Assembly: GCF_028618595.1 (NCBI RefSeq)
Contig: NZ_JAQITE010000019.1
Span: 1-38,462 of the forward strand
Direction of reading: 5' to 3'
Source of the DNA: Bartonella sp. AU18XJBT
GTDB taxonomy: Bacteria > Pseudomonadota > Alphaproteobacteria > Rhizobiales > Rhizobiaceae
DNA: 38,462 bases
Position numbers and translations under genes: made by a program
Notes under the pieces: model-generated
Databases searched by the model: none
What the model was told of the DNA's origin: nothing
What the model saw: only the letters and a program-made list of their open reading frames with translations
Shown: piece by piece, positions 17,558 through 27,517 of the stretch
Layout: each line of letters starts with the position of its first letter
Position numbering within the stretch: position 1 is the stretch's first letter

Positions 17558-18940
17558 TTAAGGAAATAACAAAACAGCTCTAAGCCCTGGATTTGCATTT
17601 TCAAGTAACAACTCACCCCCGTGAAGCTTCATAACTGCTTTTGCTATACTTAAACCAATTCCAAACCCAGGTTGTGTGCGGCTTTCTTCAAGACGAACAA
17701 AGCGTTCTGTCACTTTTTCACGTTTATCCTCTGCTATTCCTGGTCCATTATCGCTCACAACAACTAATAAATGTTCATCACGATATTCCATTGATAAGCA
17801 AACTCCTGCTTTCCTTTCACCTTTAGACGCATATTTAATGGCATTATCTATAAGGTTAAAAATTGATTGTGCAACAAGCTCACGATTCAACTTAAGCTCT
17901 TTATCAAATATATTGCCCAACCGAAGTAAAACACCTGACTCTTCAGCAAAAGGTTCGTAAATCTCAACAGCATCTTCAAGGATCAGTTTCATATTCATCA
18001 TTTCAAGATGCTCAATTGCACTGCTGGCCTCAATACGTGAAATCATTAAAATCGCATTGAACGTACAAATAAGTTGATCTGACTCTGCAATAACCCTATC
18101 AAGGACCTGACGATATTCAAGCTTTGTCTTATTTCCTGAAAGCGCTTCTTCAGCGCGATTTCTAAGACGCGTTAACGGCGTTTTCAGATCATGAGCAATA
18201 TTATCTGATACTTGACGTAGACCAATATTTAACTCTTCAATGCGGTCTAACATAACATTAAGATTAGTTGACAATCGATCAAACTCATCCCCTACTCCAG
18301 AAACAGGTAACCGCCCACTGAAATCACCATCCATCAAGCGCTGTGATGCAGCTGTTACATGATCAATCCTTTGTAAAGCTCTCCTGCCAACAAAAAACCA
18401 TATGAGTAAAGCACCTCCAACCATTGCAGCAAGTGCAATGATCACAGCTTTACGAATAACAATTGCAAAACGTTCTGGCTCATCCAAATCGCGTCCTATA
18501 AGAATCTTCATAGCATTAGGTAAATCAACAATAACCGCCAAAGCGCGATGTTCACTTGTTTTGCCATGTTCTCCAAAACGAGAATACAAAAAAGAGGTAG
18601 AAATAAAACCACTCTGATTCAAAAGACCTAATTCAATACGTGCTACATTTCCTGCTAAAATACGCCCCATAGAATCCGTAACAAGATAAAGAAATGCTCC
18701 TGGTTGTCTTGAACGATAATCAATAGTGCGCATTAATAAGGATAATCCCCCATAATTATAAGCATTTTCAATATACTTTAATTCTTCATGTAAAGCTTGT
18801 TCAGTTTGCTCTGTTAACAATGAAGCAGAAAATTCCGTCATATAAATAGAAAGTCCTGTTGCCACCAACCCAAACAATAAAATGTAAAGTGCTGAAAGCC
18901 TTAGCGCCGTCGTGCGCATTATATTAATCAAACGACTCAT
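17558..18940 (-). CDS. Sensor histidine kinase of an OmpR-type pair
   Basis: Membrane-bound sensor kinase, 460 residues. One membrane segment lies near 11-33 and a second near 164-184, enclosing a periplasmic sensor of about 130 residues. A HAMP linker follows (about 185-237), then the dimerisation helix DNIAHDLKTPLTRLR with the phospho-acceptor H250. The ATPase domain has N, G1 (SDNGPGIAED) and G2 (GFGIGLSIAK) boxes. Its start overlaps the regulator gene by four bases (ATGA), so the two are translated together. The signal is unknown; being next to degP suggests envelope sensing, which is inference. Confidence 0.9.
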   Translation of the reverse strand: MSRLINIMRTTALRLSALYILLFGLVATGLSIYMTEFSASLLTEQTEQALHEELKYIENAYNYGGLSLLMRTIDYRSRQPGAFLYLVTDSMGRILAGNVARIELGLLNQSGFISTSFLYSRFGEHGKTSEHRALAVIVDLPNAMKILIGRDLDEPERFAIVIRKAVIIALAAMVGGALLIWFFVGRRALQRIDHVTAASQRLMDGDFSGRLPVSGVGDEFDRLSTNLNVMLDRIEELNIGLRQVSDNIAHDLKTPLTRLRNRAEEALSGNKTKLEYRQVLDRVIAESDQLICTFNAILMISRIEASSAIEHLEMMNMKLILEDAVEIYEPFAEESGVLLRLGNIFDKELKLNRELVAQSIFNLIDNAIKYASKGERKAGVCLSMEYRDEHLLVVVSDNGPGIAEDKREKVTERFVRLEESRTQPGFGIGLSIAKAVMKLHGGELLLENANPGLRAVLLFP

Positions 18941-19623
18941 GCTTTGCTATCTGGTGCTTTCAGCATATACCCAGCTCCACGCACGGTATGGAGAAGGGGA
19001 ACATCAAAATCTTTTTCAATTTTGGCTCTCAAACGGGAGATATGGACATCAATAACATTCGTTTGTGGATCAAAATGGTAATCCCAAACGTTTTCCAAAA
19101 GCATAGTGCGTGTAACAACCTGCCCCGCATAGCGCATCAAATATTCAAGTAAACGAAACTCTCGTGGTTGCAATAGAATGTTTCTATCACCCCGTTTTAC
19201 CGTATGTGCTAGCCGATCAAGCTCAAGATTACCTACACAATAAACAGTTTCTGCTTCTTTAGGATTTTTCCGCCGTTGTAAAACTTCAACACGCGCAAGA
19301 AGTTCAGAAAAAGCATAAGGCTTTGTCAAATAATCATCTCCGCCTGCACGTAACCCCGTTACACGATCATTGACTTGCCCTAAAGCAGACAGAATAAGAA
19401 CCGGTGTTTCATTGCCTTTAGCGCGCAATTCAGTAATAATAGAAAGACCATCACGATGCAAAAGCATTCGGTCAATAACCATAACGTCATAATTTTCCGT
19501 GGTCGCTAAAGTATATCCCGTATCCCCATCATAAGCAACATCAACAGAATGCCCTACTTCCAAAAAAGCTTTTTCGAGATAATGCCCCGTCTCATGATCA
19601 TCTTCAATAACGAGTATCTTCAT
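18937..19623 (-). CDS. OmpR-family response regulator
   Basis: A 228-residue response regulator. The receiver domain has the acidic pair E8-D9/D10 region, the phospho-accepting D51 (VIDRML) and a conserved lysine in YLTKPYAF. The C-terminal winged-helix DNA-binding domain includes LLQPREFRLLEYLMRYAGQV and ends with VRGAGYML. I chose the ATG at 19623 because MKILVIEDD is the usual beginning and GGAGA lies eight bases upstream; an ATG at 19638 is possible. It is coupled to its kinase by a four-base overlap and follows degP by 72 bases. Confidence 0.92.
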   Translation of the reverse strand: MKILVIEDDHETGHYLEKAFLEVGHSVDVAYDGDTGYTLATTENYDVMVIDRMLLHRDGLSIITELRAKGNETPVLILSALGQVNDRVTGLRAGGDDYLTKPYAFSELLARVEVLQRRKNPKEAETVYCVGNLELDRLAHTVKRGDRNILLQPREFRLLEYLMRYAGQVVTRTMLLENVWDYHFDPQTNVIDVHISRLRAKIEKDFDVPLLHTVRGAGYMLKAPDSKA

Positions 19624-19695
19624 AAAACGTATCTCCATTATTTTACTATGTTGTAGGACAAATATTTAATAAACATTTGTCCTACAACTAAAGCC

Positions 19696-21207
19696 TTATT
19701 TTTTGAAAATGGGAAGAGCGACAAAACGATTTTGATCATTTGTTCGCACTTGTAAGAGTATAGCCTTTCGTCCTAACTGCTGAGCATTTTTGATTGTACT
19801 AATAATATCAGAGACTCGTTTAACCGGTTTATTATTTACCGTCACAATGATATCACCAGGGCGTATCCCTTTATCTGCAGCATCTGAATCGGTATCAACA
19901 TCCGTTACGACAACCCCTATACCATCATCAGAAGGCATAACAATCAGACCATAATCTTCCAATGTTTCATCTACATCACCCTCTCCATTTGAATATTTTG
20001 AAGCCTCTTTCTTACTTTCATCTTCAGACATTGAAGCGAGTTTAACCTTGATACTCTCCTCCTTACCTGATCTCCAAATCCCTATAGTTACCGTTTCTCC
20101 TGGTTTAATATTTGCAATACGTTTGGCCAGCTCACGCGCATCAGCAACCTTTTCATTATTCACTGAAATAATTACATCACCCGCTTTAATACCAGCCTTT
20201 TCTGCCGGTCCTTTTAACGGATCAGTAACCAAAGCACCTTTGGCTTCTTTCAAACCTATTGAATCGGAAATCTCCTTTGTGACCGGCTGAATCTGAACAC
20301 CTAACCAACCACGTTGAACTGAACCTTTTTCAATAAGTTGTTGTACAACCTGTTTTACAGTTGCTGCCGGAATAGCAAAAGCAATCCCAACATTTCCTCC
20401 AGAAGGAGAAAAAATTGCTGTATTAACCCCAACAACCTTTCCATTAAGATCAAACGTTGGACCACCAGAGTTCCCTCTATTAACAGCAGCATCAATCTGA
20501 ATAAAATCATCGTACACACCAGTGCCAATATCACGTCCACGTGCAGAAACAATACCTGCTGTCACAGTTCCACCAAGGCCAAATGGATTCCCAATGGCAA
20601 CAACCCAATCCCCAACACGAAGCTTTGAATCATCGCCAAAATCAACATAAGAAAATTTTCTTTTATCATTCACTTTTAGTACAGCAAGATCGGTTTTGGG
20701 GTCTTTCCCAATGAGCTTTGCGTTCAATTCTGTACCATCATCAAGAACAACAGTATAACTTGTTCCGTCAGAAATCACATGATCATTGGTCACAATGTAA
20801 CCATCAGACGAAATAAAAAAACCTGATCCAAAAGCAACAGGACGGAGTCTTTGCGATTGGTGGGAAAATTTATTTTTAGGTTTATCAAAATCATAAAACT
20901 CTTTAAAAAATCTTTTCAAAGGATGCTGATCTGGTAGTTGATCAAACCCTGGACCACTAAAAAAGTTGCTAAAGAACCTATCTTCTTTCTTTTTATTGCT
21001 TTTTACTTGTACTGCTACAACGGCAGGTTTCACTTGAGCAACAATATCGGCAAATCCCTGTTGTTGAATTAACGAGGTAAATACAGAACTTGCATGAGCC
21101 TTTGTCATCCACAAGCTTGATGTACATCCACTAAAAAACAGTGCACTTTCTAATATCGCAGAAAAACTCACTGCGACAAATGTTTTAAAGAAAGCCTTTT
21201 TAACCAT
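19696..21207 (-). CDS. degP: Periplasmic serine protease DegP/HtrA
   Basis: Trypsin-like HtrA protease and chaperone that removes misfolded periplasmic proteins. A signal sequence ends near AHAS (37-40). The catalytic triad is H143 (TNDHVIS), D173 (KTDLAVLKV) and S247 (NRGNSGGPTF). Two PDZ domains follow, about 295-385 and 405-495. The 503-residue length is normal. It lies between the ccm genes and a two-component pair, the same order as the rhizobial cycHJKL-degP cluster. A 209-base gap separates it from ccmH, so it may have its own stress-responsive promoter; I did not find a convincing one. Confidence 0.94.
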   Translation of the reverse strand: MVKKAFFKTFVAVSFSAILESALFFSGCTSSLWMTKAHASSVFTSLIQQQGFADIVAQVKPAVVAVQVKSNKKKEDRFFSNFFSGPGFDQLPDQHPLKRFFKEFYDFDKPKNKFSHQSQRLRPVAFGSGFFISSDGYIVTNDHVISDGTSYTVVLDDGTELNAKLIGKDPKTDLAVLKVNDKRKFSYVDFGDDSKLRVGDWVVAIGNPFGLGGTVTAGIVSARGRDIGTGVYDDFIQIDAAVNRGNSGGPTFDLNGKVVGVNTAIFSPSGGNVGIAFAIPAATVKQVVQQLIEKGSVQRGWLGVQIQPVTKEISDSIGLKEAKGALVTDPLKGPAEKAGIKAGDVIISVNNEKVADARELAKRIANIKPGETVTIGIWRSGKEESIKVKLASMSEDESKKEASKYSNGEGDVDETLEDYGLIVMPSDDGIGVVVTDVDTDSDAADKGIRPGDIIVTVNNKPVKRVSDIISTIKNAQQLGRKAILLQVRTNDQNRFVALPIFKK

Positions 21208-21416
21208 TTACTCTATGCTCCTATTCAATCACACTTTTATTCCAATTCCGATCACTTATAAAATACCAGACCTTACCATTTTCTGTCTAAATTATTAAAG
21301 TTTTGTAAGGTTTCGGTATTCCCTAATATAATTACAATAAGATTGTATGCTCATTCGCAGATGATCTGATTTTTTTCTTTTATATAACATCTTTTTTAAT
21401 GCAACAGCATTTTTGA

Positions 21417-21848
21417 CTATTCTTTTTCATTTAGATAACTCATTATTTTCTCATGATTATTTCGTTTAAAGTGGAAAAATACGATACTTGCGCCAATGAT
21501 GATAATGATCAAAGGCGAAAACCATAAAAACCAAGTTATTTTATTCAATGGTGGTTTCAAGAGAATAAATTCACCATATCGCTCAACAAGAAAGTCTGTG
21601 ACTTGCTGATTACTATAGCCCATTTTTAGCCTTTCCCGAATTAAAAGCCGTAAATCACGTGCTAGAGCAGCATCTGAATCATCAATTGATTGATTTTGAC
21701 AAACCGGACAACGTAAATGCGATGAAATATGGCGTGCTCGCGCTTCAAGAATCTTATCCTTTAAAATCTCATCCGGCTCTACTGCTATCGCTAATCGAAA
21801 AGGAAACGCTGCAATTAAAAAAAATACAATCCAAAGATTTTTTTTCAT
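21417..21848 (-). CDS. ccmH: Cytochrome c maturation protein CcmH (CycL)
   Basis: Membrane-anchored periplasmic thiol-oxidoreductase-like protein that keeps apocytochrome c cysteines reduced and delivers them to the haem lyase. The signature RCPVCQNQSIDDS gives C47 and C50. There is a signal peptide (about 1-22) and a C-terminal membrane anchor (about 103-124). The 143-residue length fits the short alphaproteobacterial form. The start is one base from the ccmF stop, so translation is coupled. Last of four ccm genes in the same direction. Confidence 0.94.
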   Translation of the reverse strand: MKKNLWIVFFLIAAFPFRLAIAVEPDEILKDKILEARARHISSHLRCPVCQNQSIDDSDAALARDLRLLIRERLKMGYSNQQVTDFLVERYGEFILLKPPLNKITWFLWFSPLIIIIIGASIVFFHFKRNNHEKIMSYLNEKE

Positions 21849-21849
21849 C

Positions 21850-23829
21850 TCAAACTCTTTTCCAAAAACTTAAAGCAAACAGTACCCTACTGTAAATGCC
21901 AATGCGAAACCAATACCCCAGAAGAGAAAGACATCCCCCCATAGCCATCATGAATGCCCCTAACCAAATACATATTACATAAGGTTTCCACCATATGTGT
22001 ACAACAAGACCCCGATGATCGGTATGCCCTGGTACAATATATAGCTGCGATAAGCCATAATTTTGAAGACCAACTTCTGTTGTTGATGTATTTTGGTTTG
22101 AATAAAATCGCTTTGAGGCTGTTACATGACCCACAATGTTTTTATTTTCATATATTTTAAAATAAAACTCCATTGCCGAATAATTCGAACCAACACCATC
22201 ATACACTCCATCAAAATGAAGCGTTTTATCCGCTATCGTTACCTTATCCCCTATGTTCATAATTAAAATACGTTCTTGCCCAAAACTTGCCACACAAACA
22301 ATACCAAATAATGTAACACCTAATCCCATATGTGCTATTGCTGCACCAAAAGTAGACCATGGCAATCCAAGAAATCTCTTAACGCGTACTGAAAAAGCTC
22401 TCTTGCCATATCCACTCTTTCCCCATAGATCCGCTAAACTGCCTAAAAAAACAAACGCTGAAAGCCCAATCCCTAAAACTGCAAAAATATCACGCAAAGA
22501 TGTCGCATAAAATATTATAAAACAGACGATACCAACCAATACAAAAACAAACCATAACCGTTCAAAAACTGCAAGAAAATCACCGCGTTTCCATGCCATC
22601 ATTGTCCCCAACGGAACAAACAACAACAACAAAACCATTAGCGGTCCACAGGTAAGGTTAAAAAAAGCAGCCCCTACAGAAATTTTTTGTCCTGTTAATA
22701 CCTCAATAAAATAAGGATAAAGCGTACCAATCAATACTGTTGCTGTTATTGTTGTAAGTAACAAATTATTTAAAACAATAAACCCTTCACGTGAAATTGG
22801 TTGAAAAAATCTTTCTATTTTTAAAATAGGGGTGCGCAAAGCAAAAAGAAGAAACGCCGCTCCCGTAAAAAAAAATAAAAGCGCAAGAATTGCTTGCCCT
22901 CGTGCTGGGTCAACAGCAAAACTATGAACAGAAACTAAAAGCCCCGAACGCACAAGAAAAGTTCCCATCAGAGAAAGAGAAAAAGTAAGCAGCGCTAAAA
23001 ACAAAGTCCAACTTTTCAATATTTCTCGTTTTTCAAGAACAAGAGCAGAATGTAAAAGAGCCGTTCCTGAAAGCCAAGGCATAAACGAAACATTTTCAAC
23101 AGGATCCCAAAACCAATAGCCCCCCCATCCTAGCTCATAATAAGCCCAATAGGAGCCAACCATAATACCCAATGTCAAAAAACACCAAGAAAGTAAAAGC
23201 CACGGACGAATCCCACGCGCCCAAATTCTATCAACATGTCCCATAATCAATGCCGCAACGGCAAAAGAAAAACAAAGTGAAAAACCAACATAACCTAAAT
23301 AAAGTAGCGGTGGATGAATTGCTAATGCAATATCTTGTAAAAGAGGATTGAGACCATTTCCCTGCAATGCTGGTGGATTCACACGTAAAAATGGATTGGA
23401 TACAAAAAGAATAAATAAAAGAAAAGCACTTGTAATCCAACTTTGGCAAATTAAAACAAGCGTCTTAAAATCTTCTGGCAAATGTTGTCTAAAAAAGGCC
23501 ATCAATGTACTAAAAAAAGTAAGACTTAAAACCCATAACAACATAGAGCCTTCGTGGTTGCCCCAAACACCTGTAATTTTATAGAGCATCGGTTTTTCTG
23601 AATGAGAATTCTCAACAACGTTCAAAACAGAAAAATCAGATACGATATAAGCATAAATTATCACTAAAAAAGATAAAAGCAGTAACGTAAAAGTGATATA
23701 TGTTAGAGGAATAGCCGTTTGCATTAACAAACGCTCTTTCCACCAAAAACCTAAAGCAGGTAAAAACGCCCCTAATAAGCTTACTGAAAATGCTGCAGCT
23801 AAAAAAATATGACCCAGTTCGACAAGCAC
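21850..23829 (-). CDS. ccmF: Cytochrome c haem lyase subunit CcmF (CycK)
   Basis: Large polytopic membrane protein that takes haem from CcmE and attaches it to apocytochrome c. The tryptophan-rich motif, WGGYWFWDPVENVSFMPWL at about 235-253, is intact, and many hydrophobic helices run through the 659 residues. The start is a GTG, eight bases past the ccmE stop. It is coupled with ccmH downstream. Histidines such as those in IHPPLLYLGY (about 171-180) are the usual haem ligands in this family. Confidence 0.94.
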   Translation of the reverse strand: MLVELGHIFLAAAFSVSLLGAFLPALGFWWKERLLMQTAIPLTYITFTLLLLSFLVIIYAYIVSDFSVLNVVENSHSEKPMLYKITGVWGNHEGSMLLWVLSLTFFSTLMAFFRQHLPEDFKTLVLICQSWITSAFLLFILFVSNPFLRVNPPALQGNGLNPLLQDIALAIHPPLLYLGYVGFSLCFSFAVAALIMGHVDRIWARGIRPWLLLSWCFLTLGIMVGSYWAYYELGWGGYWFWDPVENVSFMPWLSGTALLHSALVLEKREILKSWTLFLALLTFSLSLMGTFLVRSGLLVSVHSFAVDPARGQAILALLFFFTGAAFLLFALRTPILKIERFFQPISREGFIVLNNLLLTTITATVLIGTLYPYFIEVLTGQKISVGAAFFNLTCGPLMVLLLLFVPLGTMMAWKRGDFLAVFERLWFVFVLVGIVCFIIFYATSLRDIFAVLGIGLSAFVFLGSLADLWGKSGYGKRAFSVRVKRFLGLPWSTFGAAIAHMGLGVTLFGIVCVASFGQERILIMNIGDKVTIADKTLHFDGVYDGVGSNYSAMEFYFKIYENKNIVGHVTASKRFYSNQNTSTTEVGLQNYGLSQLYIVPGHTDHRGLVVHIWWKPYVICIWLGAFMMAMGGCLSLLGYWFRIGIYSRVLFALSFWKRV

Positions 23830-23836
23830 AATCGAA

Positions 23837-24316
23837 TTATTTCTCCATACTGTAATGTTTTTTCAAACGATCAGCTGTTTCTTTAGGCATATAAGTTTCG
23901 TCATGTTTTGCTAAAATGCGCATCCCTATAAAAAAGCCCTGTTTATCGAAATGCCCTTCTACAATCACCCCCTGACCTTCACGAAAAAGATCCGGTAAGG
24001 CACCGTTGAAAACCACTTTTTCATGTTTTTTGTTATCCGTTACAAAAAAAATAACGCCTCTCTCTCCAACATATTGAACCGTTCCCTTTTCAACAAAACC
24101 ACCCAAACGCAAAGGACGCCCCGTTAAAATATCTTCTCTTGTAATTTCAGAGGGCATTCTAAAAAAACTAACCGCATGACGCATTGCATACACTATGAGA
24201 CTTGCTACAATTGTCATAATCAAACAACATAATAATATGATCAGTAAGCGCTTTTTTTTTCGCTGCTCTAAAACAACCTTCCATGAGGCAGAATTCTTTA
24301 AAGATTGACTGTTCAT
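23837..24316 (-). CDS. ccmE: Periplasmic haem chaperone CcmE (CycJ)
   Basis: Haem chaperone that binds haem covalently in the periplasm and passes it to CcmF. The binding histidine H138 lies in [10 protein letters not shown], with the conserved Y142. A basic N-terminus and one membrane anchor (about 23-46) precede an OB-fold domain. The 159-residue length is normal. It is 77 bases from ccmI upstream and seven from ccmF downstream, consistent with a ccmIEFH operon. Confidence 0.94.
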   Translation of the reverse strand: MNSQSLKNSASWKVVLEQRKKKRLLIILLCCLIMTIVASLIVYAMRHAVSFFRMPSEITREDILTGRPLRLGGFVEKGTVQYVGERGVIFFVTDNKKHEKVVFNGALPDLFREGQGVIVEGHFDKQGFFIGMRILAKHDETYMPKETADRLKKHYSMEK

Positions 24317-24393
24317 AGATACTCTACGAAAAAAATTTAAATACGTTATAATTAAGTATCAATATTTTATTTTTTAAGAGCTTTGCACATCTT

Positions 24394-25179
24394 CTACATA
24401 GGTGCAAGATTTCTTTTCTCTGTATGCTCACTCGATAAATCACGTAACTGAATCATCATTTTTTTAACACGTGATTGTCCTGAAAAATTTTCAGGCATTG
24501 TATCAAGAAAGCTTTGTAAAAATTGCACTGCCTGCGCAGTTTTTCCTGCTTGATGAAATGCATCGGCCAACAATAAACGTGGATAAAAATCTGTTGGCGC
24601 TAAATCTGCTGCTTTTTGAAAAGCATTTTGCGCTTCTTGCGTTATCACTCCCCCTTCATAACCAACCAATGCTAAACCGTATCCTACAAGCCTTGGAGCT
24701 GTTTCTCCATTCAAACGAAGTGCATCTAAATAAGTATTTACAGCTTCTTGAAACAGGCTTTCTTCGAGATACCCTACCGCTAACGCATCTGCTAGCTTGC
24801 CATCATGAGGTGCACGGAAAAAAAGCACTTGTAAACGAATAAGCTTTTCTTGCTTACTGAGAGTTTGAGGATTTTTATCCATCAATTCGCTAAAAAAATA
24901 ACTTTTCACTTCTGGATTGCCTGTCAGCCCATAAATACTCCATGTCATCAGAAGAACAAACAAAATACTCAAAGCCTTAAGAAAATTTCTTTTTTTATAA
25001 TGCATATAAAGCTTGTTAAACTCAATCGTATGCTTATGACTTCTATAACCATCTACGGTTTCAAATTTCCATTCTTTCTTTATCTCATCGTCAAAACGTA
25101 GTGAAAGAAAAAGAATACTTGCCAGAAAAGTCAGAAAAAATGCTGCAAAAATTAATAAGAGCATATCATTTTTTTCCAA
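24394..25179 (-). CDS. ccmI: Short CcmI (CycH), cytochrome c biogenesis TPR protein
   Basis: CcmI presents apocytochrome c to the haem lyase. Visible are two membrane segments (about 6-26 and 66-86) flanking a cytoplasmic loop, then TPR-like helices (about 120-245) including LFQEAVNTYLDALRLNG and QNAFQKAADLAPTDFYP. At 261 residues it is shorter than the 350-420 residues usual for alphaproteobacterial CcmI: the C-terminal periplasmic domain after the TPRs seems absent. I see no frameshift at the end, so it reads as a stable short form. Position at the head of ccmEFH supports the call. Confidence 0.82.
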   Translation of the reverse strand: MEKNDMLLLIFAAFFLTFLASILFLSLRFDDEIKKEWKFETVDGYRSHKHTIEFNKLYMHYKKRNFLKALSILFVLLMTWSIYGLTGNPEVKSYFFSELMDKNPQTLSKQEKLIRLQVLFFRAPHDGKLADALAVGYLEESLFQEAVNTYLDALRLNGETAPRLVGYGLALVGYEGGVITQEAQNAFQKAADLAPTDFYPRLLLADAFHQAGKTAQAVQFLQSFLDTMPENFSGQSRVKKMMIQLRDLSSEHTEKRNLAPM

Positions 25180-25412
25180 TACGAACAGAAAATAACTCGC
25201 TTACATTTTACCCTCTTCATGAGAAGAGTGATGTGAATTGATAAAAATTCATTTTTTCATGGAAAATATTATAAAATCTATTGTCCATTTTTCTTATATA
25301 TATATCAATTAAACAAAGAAACTAAAAACAATGTTTCCCTACTCGTTATGTATTGTCTGAAAATACTGCTTTACAAACTTTATAGACATTTCTTACTTAA
25401 GGAGAAAATATG

Positions 25413-26831
25413 TTATTCTCCCGTCTTAGGTAATAAAACTTTTGCATATAACCCACCCAAATCAGAACGTGATAAAAAGAGCTTACCACCATATTCACTG
25501 ACCATATCTGAAACAATTGCTAACCCTAAGCCTGCCCCTAGTTTACTTTCATCAAACCGCCGCCCTCTTTTTAATGCTTCCTCCATTTTGTCTTCTGTCA
25601 AACCAGGACCATCATCTTCTACAAAGATACTAAAATATTCTGTTTCTTCAATATTTTCTTCTAAACAACAAGAGATCAAAACCTTTGCTCGAGACCACTG
25701 AGTAGCATTTTCAATCAAATTCCCTATAATTTCTTCTAAATCTTCCTTCTCTCCAGAAAAAACAATATCATCAACATCCATAATAAATTGAATTTGTTTT
25801 TCAGGATTAAGCTTTTTCATGACCCGCACTAAACGTTCAAGCACACTGCGAACAGACGTATGATAGACAATACTATCGCATTGTGCTGCAATCCGTGCAC
25901 GCTGAAGATAATGATTGATTTGAGCTTGCATTATTTGCGTTTGTTCTCTCAACAAACTAGCCTTTTCTCCGCGCATCTTATCTGTCTCATTCATAATAAC
26001 GGATAGAGACGTCTTCAATGAATGCGCGAGATTACCAACCTGTGTGCGAAATCGCTCAATAATACGCTGATTATTATTAATGAGAGCATTCATCTCTTGT
26101 ACAAGCGGCATTACTTCGCTTACTAAATCCGTATTCACATAATGAACTTTTCCTTCGCGAATATCATTCAATGCGCGTCGAATAAGCTTCAACGGTTGAA
26201 AACTAAAGAAAATAATAGCAATATTAATAAGGACACTCCCGATACCGAAACTCCAAAGAAAAATTTGCAAAGTTCGCTTAAATTCCTTTACCTGGGCATG
26301 AGCTTCATCGATATTCCCAACAAGCCGAAAACGTGCAATATGATTTTTATTATCAAGAACAACATCACTCTCAATCACTTGTAGCTTTTGACCATTGTTC
26401 CCCGTTATCCGATAGGAGCGAAAGAATTTATTGTCAAAAGGTATATCAACATCACTTGGTGCAAATATCTCGCCTGTTCCCAATGAGGGGGATGTCAATC
26501 TTCCTTTTAAATTATGGGATATCGCAACAACTTCCCAATACCATCCTGTTGTTGGATCAGAATAACGAATATCATCAATCCCAGCCCCACCTCTCAAAGT
26601 ACCTTCCGATGACACCGTCACTGTTGCAATAAGACTGTAGAGTTGAGCAGAAAGGATACGCTCTAGGCTTTGTTCAGTTGAACGCTTATAAAATAAAATA
26701 CTGACTGCAGAAATCGATAAAAGAGAAATAACAACCCATAATGTTGATAAGATCATAACACGTAAACTGAGAGATCGAGTAATTACAAAAAAGAACCTCC
26801 TATACCAATTATTCTCTTCGACAACATTCAT
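25413..26831 (-). CDS. feuQ: Sensor histidine kinase FeuQ
   Basis: PhoQ-like sensor kinase of 472 residues. Membrane segments lie at about 25-47 and 190-212 around a periplasmic domain of about 140 residues, followed by HAMP, a dimerisation helix with phospho-acceptor H270 (LAHSLKTSLSV) and an ATPase domain with VEDDGPGL and GAGLGLAIVSD boxes. The residue after KT is S where P is usual. In Sinorhizobium meliloti FeuQ with FeuP controls cyclic beta-glucan export and is held in check by FeuN. The start overlaps the feuP stop by one base (TAATG). The name rests on the match of FeuP and on the position beside ccmI. Confidence 0.82.
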   Translation of the reverse strand: MNVVEENNWYRRFFFVITRSLSLRVMILSTLWVVISLLSISAVSILFYKRSTEQSLERILSAQLYSLIATVTVSSEGTLRGGAGIDDIRYSDPTTGWYWEVVAISHNLKGRLTSPSLGTGEIFAPSDVDIPFDNKFFRSYRITGNNGQKLQVIESDVVLDNKNHIARFRLVGNIDEAHAQVKEFKRTLQIFLWSFGIGSVLINIAIIFFSFQPLKLIRRALNDIREGKVHYVNTDLVSEVMPLVQEMNALINNNQRIIERFRTQVGNLAHSLKTSLSVIMNETDKMRGEKASLLREQTQIMQAQINHYLQRARIAAQCDSIVYHTSVRSVLERLVRVMKKLNPEKQIQFIMDVDDIVFSGEKEDLEEIIGNLIENATQWSRAKVLISCCLEENIEETEYFSIFVEDDGPGLTEDKMEEALKRGRRFDESKLGAGLGLAIVSDMVSEYGGKLFLSRSDLGGLYAKVLLPKTGE

Positions 26832-27496
26832 TAATCACCTAGCGTTCTCACGCGATATCCCATTCCTCGAATAGTTTCAATCAAATCCACTCCAAGCTTT
26901 TTCCGTAACCGACCTACAAAAACTTCCACCGTATTCGAGTCTTTATCAAAATCCTGATCATAAAGATGTTCAGTAAGCTCTGTTCTTGAAATGACCCTAT
27001 CACAATGATGCATGAGATAGGAAAGCAGTCTGAATTCATAAGATGTTAGTTTAATCAATTGACCATCCACAAAAACACGAGACGTCTTCGTATCCAACAA
27101 AACATTTCCGCAACATAATGCACTTGTCGCATGTCCCGTAGCCCGACGAATTAATGCTCGCAAGCGCGCCATCACTTCCTCCAAATGAAATGGCTTCACA
27201 ACATAATCGTCAGCCCCAGCATCAATACCGTGAACCTTATCAGACCAACGGTCTCGCGCCGTTAGCATTAAAACAGGCATGGAGAGCCCTTCTTGACGCC
27301 ACTTTTCAACGACATAAATACCATCAATCTGCGGTAAACCGATATCAAGTATCACCGCGTCGTAAGACTCTGTGCTCCCTAAGAAATAAGCCTCTTCACC
27401 ATCGAAAGCACTATCGGAAACATATCCTGCACGTCTTACAGCTTCTACTAATTGATGGTGAAGATTCCGATCATCTTCAACGATTAAGATACGCAT
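26831..27496 (-). CDS. feuP: Response regulator FeuP
   Basis: OmpR/PhoP-class regulator of 221 residues. The receiver has phospho-accepting D51 in VILDIGLPQIDG and the conserved segment TARDRWSDKVHGIDAGADDY, characteristic of rhizobial FeuP. A winged-helix domain with KLTSYEFRLLSYLMHH and ETIRGMGYRV follows. The ATG at 27496 gives the standard MRILIVEDD beginning; a TTG at 27514 is possible but unlikely. It lies between feuN (21-base gap) and feuQ (one-base overlap). Known targets in relatives include envelope glucan export; targets here are unknown. Confidence 0.87.
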   Translation of the reverse strand: MRILIVEDDRNLHHQLVEAVRRAGYVSDSAFDGEEAYFLGSTESYDAVILDIGLPQIDGIYVVEKWRQEGLSMPVLMLTARDRWSDKVHGIDAGADDYVVKPFHLEEVMARLRALIRRATGHATSALCCGNVLLDTKTSRVFVDGQLIKLTSYEFRLLSYLMHHCDRVISRTELTEHLYDQDFDKDSNTVEVFVGRLRKKLGVDLIETIRGMGYRVRTLGD

Positions 27497-27517
27497 CACA
27501 ACACCATCTGCCAAAAA

